Assembly (NCBI GenBank): GCA_019055375.1
Contig: JAHQIW010005159.1
Coordinates: forward strand, 1 to 64,000
Reading direction: 5' to 3'
DNA from: Parelaphostrongylus tenuis
Taxonomy: Eukaryota > Nematoda > Chromadorea > Rhabditida > Metastrongylidae
Length of the DNA: 64,000 nt
Every line of letters starts with the position of its first letter. Within the stretch, counting starts at the first letter, position 1. Below are positions 1 through 12,599 of the stretch, in pieces. A program made the translations under genes and the position numbers. The notes under the pieces are model-generated. The model was not told where the DNA came from. It worked only from the letters and a program-made list of their open reading frames with translations, and ran no database searches.

Positions 1-3000
1 CCCCCCAGCCCCCCTACTGTTTTTGAATACAGGCAAAACGAATGTCTCTGCCTATCAAAAATCATATCCTGTGATGTTCTCTCTAGAACATTTCTCGATT
101 TTTACCAAAAGGAAGTATCCGACTTAAATCAAAGGAAGGTTTTTCACAGCAATTGCGATACCTAGCGAAGATGTTAGTAAGTTTGGTTAACGCGTGTTAG
201 GAGTTATGCGTATATTGCACAGCACCTTTACTAATTTCCAGTCTAGAGACTGAGATCCATCTGTGCAGCACGGAAAATCCGATACCTAAATGATTCTTCT
301 ATGCCGTCGTCGAACATGTTTAATTTAGGTAAATTCCTGAGATAAACTAACAGTGATAATTCTTCAGGATCTCTCGAGAATCAAGTTAACGCTTATTGTT
401 CTAACGTTTGCCTCTATAAAAGTGTCTCTAACACAAAATTTCTAGTGGATTATAGACGGACTTTATATAAAGTTGACACAAGATGTTGTAATACCCCCAT
501 AGCTATCACAAAAACGCTGGCCGGTTTTACTTCATAGCTAGGTTCCATCCATCATTGAATTCCGTATGATTGCGCTTCACTAGTTACCTTGCTGCTCAGT
601 TGTACGTTGCAAGGTCTATTGGTGTAAAGATGTAAGTTGATAGAGTTACTGCACACTCTGTTTCGCATCCTTCCTTAATCATGTAATCTCACTCCATTTC
701 AGTCGTGAGGGGTCGTGAAATCTTTGGCCCTCATCTCTGCAGCTCGTTCGAAACGAAAAGAGTTATTGTAGCTCGTGTGATCGCTATACTTAACACAAGT
801 CCATTGGAAGGTTCTGCAAATGTCGTCAAGTAACTAGGTCAATTAAACAGGTCACATATCAACGACGACATATCGGTCCGTTTCACTTAGCACCACCACC
901 GACAGCTGCAACGGATCACTTCAACCGTAAAGTCGCCTAATAAACACAGCACTGCCACAATGGTACGTCACACTGTCACCATCTCCATCACTCAGTTATA
1001 CTGTTTCTTCGCTGAATTGCTCATTACAGACACACCCGTCGTCTACTGTTTCTGCTCGCACATAAATTTTTTCCATTCGCCATTCCGCTTATGTTGCTGA
1101 ATTGGATCTCCTATTCTTGAGCTGAATTGTCCCTAAGGTACTGCCAAATTGAAGCAAATGGCAAATAGCGTATCACCGGTTTTTGACGTTATCGGGCATA
1201 CATGGTGCCAGCGTGAAAACAGCTCCACCGTCTCTTACCCCAGACTTAGTCGTTGGACTGCGTGCCAACTTCCTTTTCATTGCACAACCGCCCGCGCAAG
1301 TTGTACTATAACTCTAGCTGAGGATATTTGCAAAGAACAAAGTAGTATTGTAGTACGGCGACTACTCGGCCGAAGGAGTATGGGAGTTGTCGCCCAACGC
1401 TGATTGGATTACGCCCCCAGCCGTGTGTTCCGTAGTATTCAACCTTTGTTCTATCATTACTCGTCTCTTTTTCATTACCCGTTACTCTCGAATGTTCCTG
1501 CATTTTCCACCTAGTCTGTTTTCTCTTTCGATAGTTTGAATTTTCTTTTGATGTACCCTTTCACTCCTCTCCGCTTCAATGACAGCTTTCTTTTCTGCGC
1601 ATTTACTTATCCATATCTTAACTCAGCTCAATCATATTGCGCTCTAGTCATTCTTAGCTCCTTTCAATGATCACTCAGTTCTCTATGATCGTTATTTTTT
1701 CTTTCGCATTCACTTTACTATCAGGCATATCACCTGCACTATTTTAAGGGATAGCCACAATTAGATAATATACACAATAACTGCTTTAAGATATCAGCAT
1801 ACCTTGAAGAAGCAGAGGTAGCTTATTGACCGTTGCGGTCCACTCTTTCTGGGGCTCAGTAGGCACCTCACGTTACAGAATTCGTTGGTATTCTCAACAA
1901 CTCTTGGGGTTAATTTTGGGCTGTACCATTCTGACCGTCGCGCTGTCGCCTTCTTTCCACAATTTTTTTTGTTTTGTATTTTCGAAGTCGGGTTATCACA
2001 CCAAAAGGGCTCTATGGTATGTCTGCAGACATGTATTTATAGGTATCAGGGATTCAGACGAAAACACCTTGGATACGGCCGTAGGGCTATCGCTTCGTCA
2101 TCTAAATGAAAGAGCGTAGCTACCAGCACACAGTAATGTCCACACCCTGGAAAGCGGCAGCGCACAGGAAAAAAATTTGAAGACTTCAACTAGCTCAAGA
2201 GGACTTCAACAATACTTTAATTGCAGTTTCATCTTTTCGGAGAAACCAGATTCCTAGTGTTATGCGTCAGCATAATCCGGTCCTTATATAGTATAATGTA
2301 CATTGTCACGTGGTTAATCGTTGTTGATAAGTGATTATTTTCTAAATAGTATAATGTTGGAACAATTCCAAGACGATGTCTCTTAACCGGATGCTCAACC
2401 AATTACTGTTGTTTTAACATCATTTAGAGAAAAACACGCAGTGCTCTAAAACATCTATATTCACAGATTGGACCGGTTCGGCAGTTTGCCTTATTCAGAG
2501 CCTGGTAAGGTGTCAAATTTTCGGCAATTCACAATACGGCCCAAACACCTCACCAATACCTTAGAAAAAACACCAGACCTAGAGTCACAGAGTTAGCATC
2601 AAGCACATAATCAACTCTCAAACATCTCAACCGCTTTGTTATATGTGTTACCACCGAAATGTTCAACCTTTGACCTTCGTGTTACCACAGTGGGGGCAAA
2701 ATACACAGGCCATAGGAATCAAAACATCACCAATAGGCCTCGTAGACGGCACCTCGACAGCCACTCAAATGTAACATGTCCTACCCACCGTAGACTGACT
2801 AAAATCCCGTGGGATAACAAAAAGGTCATACATCACATGCATCAGGTATCATAGCGCGGCAATGGACGGTCAGGAGATTCATCGACACAGACCGTAACTT
2901 TAAGAGACAGTATTTCGACGCAACGCATACGATGATGTTGTTGTTCACTGCGCACAAGGATGGTGACGGCGATATTCAAAATCTCAACTCGTCGTGATTC

Positions 3001-6000
3001 TGTGCCTCTATGCTACGGTCCTCTCAGCGTGGGTGTTTTGTCGTATTAAGAACGCTTTTGTAAGTAGGGATCCTTTTCTCATGCGGGCATAGAGCGTATC
3101 ACTTACCCGGTTCGCCACACAAATATATTTATCGCATACACGCTTGTGCAAGAGATTTAGGTAGAGCTGTACCTACCCGCTCGTGCGCAAATCACCGTCT
3201 CTGCCCGTTACGGTAACATATTTCTACAATCGTTCATTAGACCAGAGGACGGTCATATAAAAGCGGTTATGCGAACTTAGTTGGCTGGCGTTTCAGATGT
3301 CATTCGAGATGTGAATGTACATGTCAATATAGCAGGCCACCGATTTGCTCTTAAACCCACTTCGCCTCTCGCTCCAACCCACACAAGCGTTTTATTAGCG
3401 GTATCTAATCCCATTTGAAACATGAACGGGAGGTAATGCAACGGGACTTTTCCTTTCATGCGAATTTGATCGTCTCGGATGGCGCACTATTTCCTCTGAA
3501 ACCGTAAGCCGAGGGCGCTGACAACATTCTATAGCCATTAGAAGTGGCTGTCATCCCGAGGCCATTTTTCACGGATTCTGCTACTCCTGCGACTCCCCCA
3601 GCTAGCAATACGCGGCTGCTCGCTTCTGAAACATCCCCCGTCACAATTGGTCATTTACTCGCGCCTTTTCGTATGTGGAGGGCAATATGAGAAGGAGATA
3701 GTGAAACCAGGCTATTTTTTACATACTTGGGTCTTCCCACGGTACGCGACTTTGTGCTGTTAGCCTGCTCTCTGCTTTTAAGCTTATTTGCCACGTTCCA
3801 CAAGAAAGGACAGCCAATGATCGTGTTTGGTATCTCCACGGGTTAAAGCTCTATATAACTCTGCACTGGTTCACTTTACAACAATCCTTAAAGTACGTAT
3901 AAAGAAATATCTAGCTCCCTCTTGAGACAGATGGACACCGCAGAATATAGCCAAACAGTCACTATATACCTTCAGTACAGAGTCAAGATTGGCCGGGAGA
4001 ATCCATACACTGAGTTGCTCATACCACACTTTCGACACATTAGAAGGCAATACGGTAGGTCTAGGCGACAGGTCGAGCGCCCCATATGCCCAGCCCATTT
4101 GATTTATGCGAAATACTTCCCCGGACCACTCTGAAGACTTTGAACAGTTCAGGCCACTACTTTGCTAACAGGACACTATGAAATGACTTCAATCGAAAGC
4201 CATACATTTTTAAATGTGCTGCCATATTGCAAAGCCACACATGAGCTTATGGATCACAACACCAGGGAGCATGAGTAAAAACTTCGCTATGAAGCACTTT
4301 GGATTATACACCAATCAACTATGAACAGAATGGAGGATGAGAACTGTCGTTATCCACACGTGATTTTTAGTCAGTATATAAGACTGTTATTTTGACACTG
4401 GGTAAGGTGACCACTATAGTAAACTAGCCATGTGATCTCCTCTCGAGAAAAACGCGTTAGAGCACCATTTCTACCATGCTATATATCACTAGGAGAACAT
4501 AACAATCTCAGTTGGAAACACACTAAAATCAAAAAAGCGATAACCCTTTGCCGTGAGGGATGTTGGAGACGTTGAAATTTTACTTGCTGTGATGAGGCCT
4601 CATGAAATCGGAAAGGTCTGCAGTGGGATTTATATCTAAAGAGTCTTGGAGGTGATGTATCGTGATGGTCCTATAACTGGCAGTGGCAGGGAGCCATGAG
4701 GAATTTGACCTTTGCGACAGGACTAACTGAAAGAACAGTTCAGAACCAGCCGAACGCCTATAAGACGCGGTGAGATTAAGAGATACACCACTGTAAACAC
4801 TCCTGTTTTGCTTATAGAAAGAACAAGGAACAGCTCAGTAATAACTCAAATAACAAAAGTATTTGAAACTGCACACAAGAAACTAACAATCGACAACTAG
4901 GGCCACAAATGTGCAATACATCACGTCACACGTTCAATGACCACTTCACGCTTCCAAAATGAAAACGAGGCATTACTATGAAATTAGGAACTATATATTA
5001 ATGCCAATAACCCAGTAATATAACCTCTGACTGTGGAGACAGTGATAGATACATCCGTTGCTTCGGACTTGTTGACCAGCGGTTGATGCTCGCCCACTAT
5101 CTCGTAGCCACCAGCTACTTGCTGTTACTTTGTTCTTATTTGGTTATATTGAGCTAGAATTCCGTCCCAGCAAAGCACACCCAAGTGCGTTGAATAGTGC
5201 CACGATAGTTCTCAACAAACTGCGAACCCGTCGCATAGAATTTATAATCAATGATTATTACATTTGGCCTTCATGGCGCTTAAATTTAATCGTAATTTGT
5301 ATATAATTCTTCAGCCATAAATGAAAGATCGCACGATTTTTCGACCACTCATGTCGATAAGGAAATATATTTGACCCTTACGACTTAAGAAATGTTGCAA
5401 CCTCACTACACTAGGAAATACATATCGAAAAAATCATAGTACACGCGAACAAATGACACAGTACACGAAAACTTTCATAAGTAATCCGCTGGATGACAAT
5501 ACCAATTGGTGAGAGCGAAGAAAGGCTGAGCTCTTGTGCAATTATTAGAAGTTAATTCGCCGCTAGTGTCTATATATAACAGAACTGATAACCTCGACTT
5601 CTTAAAATACCGCGTATAAGTGTTTGATTACTTATGATGTACTTTAGACAATCAGGGACATTAAACTGCAATTCTTGCATGGGCGAAATCTTGAACGTGA
5701 ATTCTAAAAGCACGGCCGACATAAGAGAGAGGACGAAAAACCAGTGATCGAGGGAGAATCTGGTTCTGATATGCTCACGGTACTGTATCGGAGTATAACG
5801 GGACTGCTCACTCTGCATGTGATTGCGTCAATCCACAGTATGCACTAGCAAATCAAATCGCGCAATACCGCCCTATATCATTCTGACCGGATGGTAAGGT
5901 GTCGCGATAGGCAAGCAATGAAGTAATATGTGGTGATGATAATAGATTTGCATAACAACAATGCATGCTATGCCGACAATCGTTAATTCGGATAGGCACA

Positions 6001-6170
6001 AAACTTCGAATCTAGCTAGGACAGGCAATCGAACCCATGCGTCTCACTGTTTTCCGTGAGAAATTCCGGGCAAGCGCGTAGTTATCTCGCTTGCATCACT
6101 CGGTTCCGAGCGCATCACTGTTTCCTTGCCTTTTCACATCTTTCCACGATACACATTGTCGATCTGCTGA
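1..6170. other. No recognisable gene
   Basis: I find no coding region, RNA gene or transposon that I can support. Open frames here are short (under about 100 codons), lack recognisable motifs and are not flanked by a coherent splice pattern. The sequence is probably intergenic or deep intronic. Confidence 0.5.
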
Positions 6171-6182
6171 GGGGGGGGGGGG
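6171..6182. repeat. Poly-G run
   Basis: Twelve consecutive G residues on the + strand. It is a mononucleotide tract where length is easily miscalled in assembly. Confidence 0.9.
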
Positions 6183-9100
6183 CAATCACCGATCAACGAG
6201 CCTCGGCCTGGTAGTTCGTCATCAAAGCCAGTTGAGCTCTCAGCTAATGAATCATGAGTAATCCAGAAAGAACTGCATCAAAATTTTTCGCTTTCTTCGG
6301 TGATCAGCATGCACTTTGGCCTCACAGAGCATGTTTGTCCAGATTGTTAATCGTCCACCTACACATAAGATCTTCCCAAACACCACTTCCGTGCCGAAAA
6401 CTGTGCCGTGTATGCATTGCGGAGGATTCACTTCAGTTGTATGGAGCTCGATTTAGAAGCGAAAAAAGTCGTTCTGAGCAAAAATTTATTACATTGGTGC
6501 TTTCTCAAGCTGGCGCAAGTCTTAGATTGTAGTCATTGCACTGTCTTGGCAGAGTCAAGATGACACTTGTACTGGCGTCGTATCTCTAAAGACAGCCGAT
6601 ATATCATCGTTCATTGGACGATCATACACACTAGAAAGCAGAAACTATACGAAAACACGCAAAAAAACCGTCGTAAGAATACAGAACAAGTAAAGTGAAG
6701 CTGGCCAATAAACTTTGCCCTATTTAATTAAATATTTCCTATTGTAATTCAATTTCGTAGCATTTGTTTATGGATTGAACTGCTATGAGATTGTTGTTTT
6801 AGCCGAATAAACACCTTTTGTCTCGGGACCATATAGATGTCAATTTTCCTTATAATGGTACCTTTACATTGAAAATGGGAATCTAAAAAGGTTAGAAGCT
6901 AGAGAGCTCATAAATTCACCTGCATTGGACCTAATTGTAATAATTTAATGTAAGGCTCATCGGAAACATTTCATAGGAACATAATATCTTGTTTGACTAG
7001 CGGCAAGATCAGCGAAAAAGTTCAGTTTTGGATCTTGCTTTTTTCAGTTTTTCTGGAGATAGCCTGCGCTTTTCTACGCAACTAGTTTACTGGGAATTTT
7101 TCACCAGACGCAGCTTTTTCACTAGACTTTTAGTAGTTATGCCATAGCTTGAGAAACGGCAAAATAATATTGCGCTTGCTTCCTGAAAAAGGTCTTCTTA
7201 GTACGCTGTAGCAGCTCAACTACACTATGTTTCATTTCTGAATTATTTTGCCCATTTTAGCGCTTTTATAGGTATTTGAAATGAGAAAATTCAGATTTTG
7301 TGGGTGCATAATTATCACAAAAAGTAGGGTATCACTGAAAAGACTTATATGCTGATATTTTCGCTATAAAGAGTGTTTGTGTCTATTAACAAGCCACATT
7401 TTCAGATTAAACGATAGTCCTTGAGATAAGAAATGGTGGAGTTTTTAGTAGAGAAGTAAGAGTAAAAGAGAACAGTGCATCATCATTGTGTGGAGCAGAT
7501 TCTTAGGAAAGTAGCACATTCGTGACCCAAATTTCTATATGCTCACTGATCGTCGTAATCTTCTCCTCCTGAATATTCAGTCAACCACAACATTTTAAGC
7601 AGCCAATATCGCTCAACGAGGAACTCTAAAAAATCAGTACAGGCTTTAGCAATTTATCTCTTCTTGCATAAAATCTATACTTCTGACATGTAATTATCGA
7701 GTGAGTGCGTCCTAAATTAATCTATGTGTAAAAAATTATTATTTGCCAACAGTGATGTAACGAAGTAACTGAATCACATACCTATAGCAAACATCTCTTG
7801 ACCCAAATATCTCTATGGCAGTTTGCGCACTAAAGTTTCCGATGAGCAGAATTGAACACAATTTGAACAAAGATAGTTTCTTAGATTAGCTGCATCTCTT
7901 ACCTACCCTGTCTTGCGATTTCGAACATATGCAGCATTTTCATGCTTTAAGCAACTTTCTATAACATTAGTAAACGTCTAGATCTTGGTGGAACTGAGTC
8001 TTTGTTCCATCTACACCTTCGAAAATACCACGGAAAAGCAAGCAACATATGATCATCACAAATTTATACCTCGGTTTGAAAATTCGTACTCTAAACGGGT
8101 GTTTACAAGCTCACACCAGTAACTGCGAGTCAAACCTGAGCACGTCGTGAGCGCACTCATTTGAAGGCATTGGTTTATATCTTCACCACTTTAAAGGTGG
8201 TGTTTTTCGCATTTGGCATTCCTCTGCTCGTCATAAGTTTCGGCACGTCTAACTCCCAAAATTGGTCATGCATAATTTGTGGAAGACCACTGGCTCTTTG
8301 TATGTGAGTATTATTTTTCCTTAATCATGTTCCCATTGTTCATTGATAGGTAGGGTTTTGGGTTCCCGTACTTCTTTGAGCATTAGCCGACTATCCTATT
8401 TTTTAAACCATTTTGTTCGTTGTCTGAGTTGCCATTACCACAACTGCGATGAGTGCATAATTCCATGGTGCCATCGACTTCGTCAAAAACCCCTCTTTGT
8501 CACTCTTTGCTGACAGGCCATCGAGAAAGGATTTGAAGGTTTTGATTATGGATGCATAAGAAAGGTTAAAGCATTTCCACTAGATTAGAAGCATTCGATA
8601 ATTTGAATTTCGGCAATTAGTGTACTAATGTGGTTTTTGAATAAAAAAAATTGTTGGGCGTTGCTTCAGCGGAAAAAATGTCTCAAACTCGGTGTAGGAT
8701 AAGTTTAAAGCTTCCCATTTTGAGTTCATCGGCCATTATGATAGCTTTAGAATTAGTTTTTTCCGCTGCAAAGCTCTCTATAGGGTGCTGCAAGACAAAA
8801 AAAAACGTTTTATACCCTTTCCTTTGCACATAAGTGACATACATGCATCAGAAACGTATGAACATATAGCGACAGTCGCGTTGCGTTAGAATATTAAGAT
8901 AATGTGAATATTTTTTTTTACGGACAGAAGAGAAATTTCGAATAACGAAAACCCCGCTCCATTGATGGCACTGCGGGCAGTGATTCACTTGCCGCGCGAA
9001 AGGAGGCTACTTTTGTTGTTTATTTAAACAAACATCCCTCTGTTCTGAAAGAAAAAAAACAGCTTTAACAAGACATCAAAGTGCCTTTCAAGAAAAACCC

Positions 9101-10380
9101 AAAAGTCGATTTGCCGGTTGATAATGAGCCAGAAAAATTTAGGGTCACTGTATTGGGAGGCATGACTCTTCCTGAAAACGCGAGCTCTATTAGAACTGAT
9201 TCGGAGCTTCTCATCCGTGCAGCCCATTTCTAAAGAAACGTTGCGGGATCGCGTGCAATCTGCACCAACTTCAAGTTTTTACCTCGTACGTTTCTCAGAC
9301 AACAAGAACCCAACGATGAAGTTGATTTTATTTCGCAAATTTTCAACCGACACTCTCAAATCGCTCATTCACTATTCGTCGTAAGAAACTAAGACCCAAT
9401 CTCACAGCCACACAAAAATGTGGTTTACGTAAGGTCCGAGAACTAATAAGATCTGAGACTACCAGACTATCAGTTAGTGGTAAAGGCGGGAGAGTTTGTT
9501 GTAATCCCTCTCGGGTGGATGTCAGTATAACGGAAAAACATCTAGAAGACAGTTCCCTGTACTGCTCATCGTCTGTGAAGGAATTTCGAAGTCAATACCG
9601 AAAATTCAAATACGGATTGGGCCCAATTGGCAAGAGCAGCAGGCTTAAAGCCACTCATCATTACACAGCTCAAAATTGGCCAACCATCATGTCCCGTCCT
9701 ATATCTACTCATAAAGACTCACCAGTTAACTTCCAATGAAGGCGAAATGCGAGTGAGACATAAATTTCTTTCTGGATGATACAGGGTTATTAGGTCTGTT
9801 TTAAACAACCGGCTATGTTCAGTTGTAAGTAGAGATTTATGCTTTCGAAGAATCACAAGTAATTCTGTGAAAATTGTCTGTTCAGTGTATGAGAGCTCAA
9901 AATTTGTCACTGCTTAACATACAAATACCAATATTTCTTTCACGCTTAAGCATCTTCCACTGGATAAAGGTTTCATTCAGATTTTCAATAACCATTCAAG
10001 AGCGAAAATCTCATAAATCTTAGTGATAAGCTTGATTTTAGAGAAAGACGTTTTAATGTGCTGTTACAACTAAAAGCTCATTAAGTTTCGTACTCAACGT
10101 CATGCCACTAGCGCAACGCAATTCACATGTGGCTTCCGGTGCGCGCCTAGTGTGAAGCTCAATGTTCTTTTAGCTGTAACAAGGAGCTAAGAAGTCTTCC
10201 ACAATAACCAAACATATTCTCAAAATTTTCAAGTTAAATTTGCCGAGATTTGTGTTGTCGAAGATCTGCTGGATTTTTTGAAGATGGCGTTGCTCATCGA
10301 ATAATGCTCAAGTGTTAAATAACATTTTCTTTTCCCTGTTACATGTAATACAGAGACCTCTCATAAGATGAAGTACACCT
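6183..10380. other. No recognisable gene; some old repeat traces
   Basis: No gene is supported. Around 7000-7190 there are traces of the dispersed R1 repeat seen better elsewhere (an ACTAG...TAGTAGTTATG...ATAGCTTGAG stretch in reverse orientation). The rest shows nothing I recognise. Confidence 0.4.
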
Positions 10381-10539
10381 TTCAATTTTTCGAGATATAA
10401 GCTATCGAATAACTACTAAAATGTCCAGAAAGAGAGAAAAATACGTTTTCTTTTGGAATATGGGTGCTGACAGGGGAGTAACGCATCGGGCGCATTAATG
10501 GACGCGCTCATCCTACACTCACTCGAGCTATATCTCAGA

Positions 10540-11210
10540 AATACCTCCACATAAACCTCGATTGAAGATCCTTTGTTGTGAAAGATGTGTTTTTCAAGCT
10601 ACGTTGTCTGAAGACAGGCGATAAAAATGCTGAGAAATTTTTGAAGTTTGATTTTGTACAAGGATGTGGTATTATAGCTGAAAAAATGAAGGATTTCGAG
10701 AGGAATAGTAACTTTTTGTATGAAGGAGTTTTCGTAGAAGGTTCATTTAAGATATTCCATTTTTTATGTAATGATAAGACACCTCTGAGCTATGAACTTC
10801 ACCTGTAATTCCAATAATCTATGACACCCGAGCGGCGGGGTAGCATTTTAGACGTAAAATGTGATCTTTTCATTCTTACGGCGTTATATGGCAATCTTTC
10901 AGAAACCAGTCTTATTATCAGAATTTTCAGATATGGGTTATCTAATGGATATTAAAACTTTAGTGAAAAACCATATAGCGGCCCCAGCCGGGCAAAAGAA
11001 AAAAAAATTGAGTGTAGAAATTAATTCTCTTTTTTGCTGTTATAACGTAATGAAAAGCTTTTTTCTTAAGATAAGCAGGGTTTTGGAGTTGCAGAGACTT
11101 AAGCTTTCTAATAATTACCAAATGTCTAAGAGAAAACTTTTCTGCAGCGAGAAAGGCCTTCAAACAATGGTGCACCTGAGCTGTACACGTCGTCCCTTAG
11201 GGGTTAATCT
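10540..11210 (+). repeat. Dispersed repeat G, copy 1 (about 0.65 kb)
   Basis: This stretch aligns along nearly its whole length with the reverse complement of 23995-24610. Shared landmarks in order are AAATACCTCCAC, GCTGAAAAAATGAAG, CGATAAGA.ACCTCT, CGGGGTA.CATTTTA, GAAAGGCCTTCAAACA and the terminal CCCTTAGGGTTAA-like block. The open frames inside (10578-10808 and 10861-11268) are not conserved between the copies, so I do not call genes. The family is of unknown class, and parts resemble the short R1 repeats. Confidence 0.7.
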
Positions 11211-11349
11211 CCTACATAAGTGTGAGACCAGCCTGGTACCGGGTTACCGACCACAGAGGGATGGATAACTTGGTGAGCCATGAGCGCGAGATTGAACCAT
11301 CGACAGTGTGTGCGCGCAGAGCGCTTCTAACCACAGCGCCACATGTTGT
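11170..11349 (-). mobile_element. tRNA-derived SINE, family S1
   Basis: On the minus strand an A-box-like GGCGCTGTGGTTAGAA (11325-11340) is followed by a B-box-like GATGGTTCAATC (11290-11302), then the S1 body block CGCGCTCATGGCTCACCAAG and the GGTACCAG.C.GGTCTCACACTT block. The same order is found at 61155-61450. The head is related to a tRNA gene promoter, but no intact cloverleaf is present. Confidence 0.7.
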
Positions 11350-11560
11350 CTGAAGGTATTGATCGCCTTCGATTTGAGGAGCGGGCGAGTTCAACTGCCG
11401 TGAGAAGCCGACGAAAAATTGCACAAATTCCACATGCGCAGTCGGAAAAAGGAACCCCGATGGCCGCGCGTGACTCACCCAAATCCGAGACAATCGGCCC
11501 GATGGCCCCCCTCTTTGTTGATGTAAGAGCTTTTTTTCCATAATTATTTCGATTCTACGG
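11350..11560. other. GC-rich unassigned segment
   Basis: This segment is more GC-rich than its surroundings and is open on both strands (+ 11343-11543; the minus frame runs into the SINE). A GTAAGA donor-like motif follows GTTGAT near 11520 on the + strand. I do not recognise the peptides and find no acceptor that makes a clear exon, so it stays unassigned. Confidence 0.25.
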
Positions 11561-11869
11561 TGAGGTCTTTGATTGAGGTCAAATTTTTTTGAGCAGTATT
11601 CAGTCAAAAATGGATAATGAGTCTATGCATTCGACGTTGTTATCCATTTTGATTTTCTTCCAGTTAAACGAGAGGAAGTGAAAGGACAAGTGAAGTCCTA
11701 CCATTAAGGCGTGGGCACAACCCTCTACCCCCAGCTGCTGCGGGCTAAAGACGGCTGATCATCCGCAGTTTCTCTCCATGCTTAAAACCGTGCTGCTGTA
11801 GCACTGATGTAAACTTCCTCATTCAACGAATAAAATCAACGATAGTTGATCACTCTAAGGAAAGGTATA

Positions 11870-12165
11870 ATATGATAAAAATACCAGCCAGCGAGCAATC
11901 GAGTGCGAAAGCACTCTGTGTAAGGTGAAAATCTCGCTTGATGTAGAGTCTAAAACGTTTGTCTTCGATAACTCTCTGTAAGGGAGCAGAGCTTCCGAGA
12001 GAACTGACTTCAAAACTATCGAAAGACGGCGGGTTCTGCCCGACTGACGAGTCTGTAAAGACGAAACACGTGTTTCGGGCTGTACAAGGGCCCTTACCAG
12101 ACCACATGACAAGTTGGCTCACATAATAATGAAAGGTTTTATTGAAATTTGAGCGTGGTCTTAAT
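11870..12165 (+). repeat. Ribozyme repeat family C, copy C1
   Basis: Single unit of a dispersed repeat also present at 18690-19360, 30425-30560 and 61915-62520. Shared blocks in order are ACCAGCCA.CGAGCAATCGAG, CACTCTGTGT, a hammerhead core, CGGGCT.TA.AAG, CAGACCACATGACA and GAGCGTGGTCTT. It has no conserved protein-coding frame; minus-strand open frames across it (11850-12230) are chance. Confidence 0.75.
12038..12080 (+). ncRNA. Hammerhead ribozyme, type I, minimal stem III (family C)
   Basis: Every core element is visible. Stem I pairs GCCCGA (12038-12043) with UCGGGC (12075-12080), 6 of 6. The core is CUGACGA (12044-12050). Stem II is GUCU-GUAA-AGAC, perfectly paired with a GNRA loop (12051-12062). 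GAAA follows at 12063-12066. Stem III is two pairs (AC with GU) around the loop ACGU. The cleavage triplet is GUU, so H17 is U and cleavage is expected between 12074 and 12075. Hammerheads tolerate any base at position 7, so C48 is acceptable. Activity is inferred, not shown. Confidence 0.85.
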
Positions 12166-12339
12166 AAAGCACTTGAAGGAAAGGTATCAACGATAGTTCT
12201 ATTTTTATATGACATTGTTTTCTTTTTCACTTGTCATTTACGGTGGGCGTTGGAATCCGTACTGTTAACAGAACTTAGAGAATTAGTGGGCACTGTATAT
12301 TCAATTCAAGCGCCATATATGTACAGTTAGAATCACCCG

Positions 12340-12481
12340 TGTCACCTCTCGCCCCGTTGATCGTCGAGTGACTCGAGCGTGTACCAGCAACACTTCCATT
12401 TTTCCCTGTCTCGTGCAAGAGTAGCCCAGTCGGTCCTCCTCGCTCTAGGGATTCGCAGAGCATCATATCTTCCTTCAACAA
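12340..12481 (-). mobile_element. 3' tail of an RTE non-LTR retrotransposon
   Basis: On the minus strand this encodes the same C-terminal residues as the large RTE copy at 25305-27423 (RYDALRIPRARR, then LARDREKWK and LESLDDQ) and then a stop followed by GGTGACACGGGTGAT, matching the TGATAC-type tail. Similarity stops abruptly at the GGAAG.AAGATATG block, so it is a severely 5'-truncated insertion of about 140 bp, typical of incomplete target-primed reverse transcription. Confidence 0.85.
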
Positions 12482-12570
12482 TTGGATTACACCGAATAAT
12501 TAGAATAGAAATGTAATATCGATCATTTGATGTAATCCACTGATTAATGTTGTTAGTGTGTTTTGAGCTC

Positions 12571-12593
12571 AATAATAATAATAATAATAATAA
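12571..12593. repeat. (AAT)n microsatellite
   Basis: Seven and a half tandem AAT units, just upstream (in the element's sense) of the RTE tail. Confidence 0.95.
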
Positions 12594-12599
12594 ACTATA

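Noticed and set aside
10578..11268. Two + strand frames (76 and 135 codons)
   Set aside because: They fall in dispersed repeat G and are not open in the second copy at 23995-24610.
11850..12230. 126-codon minus-strand frame
   Set aside because: It lies across family C repeat sequence and the hammerhead; other copies do not keep the frame.
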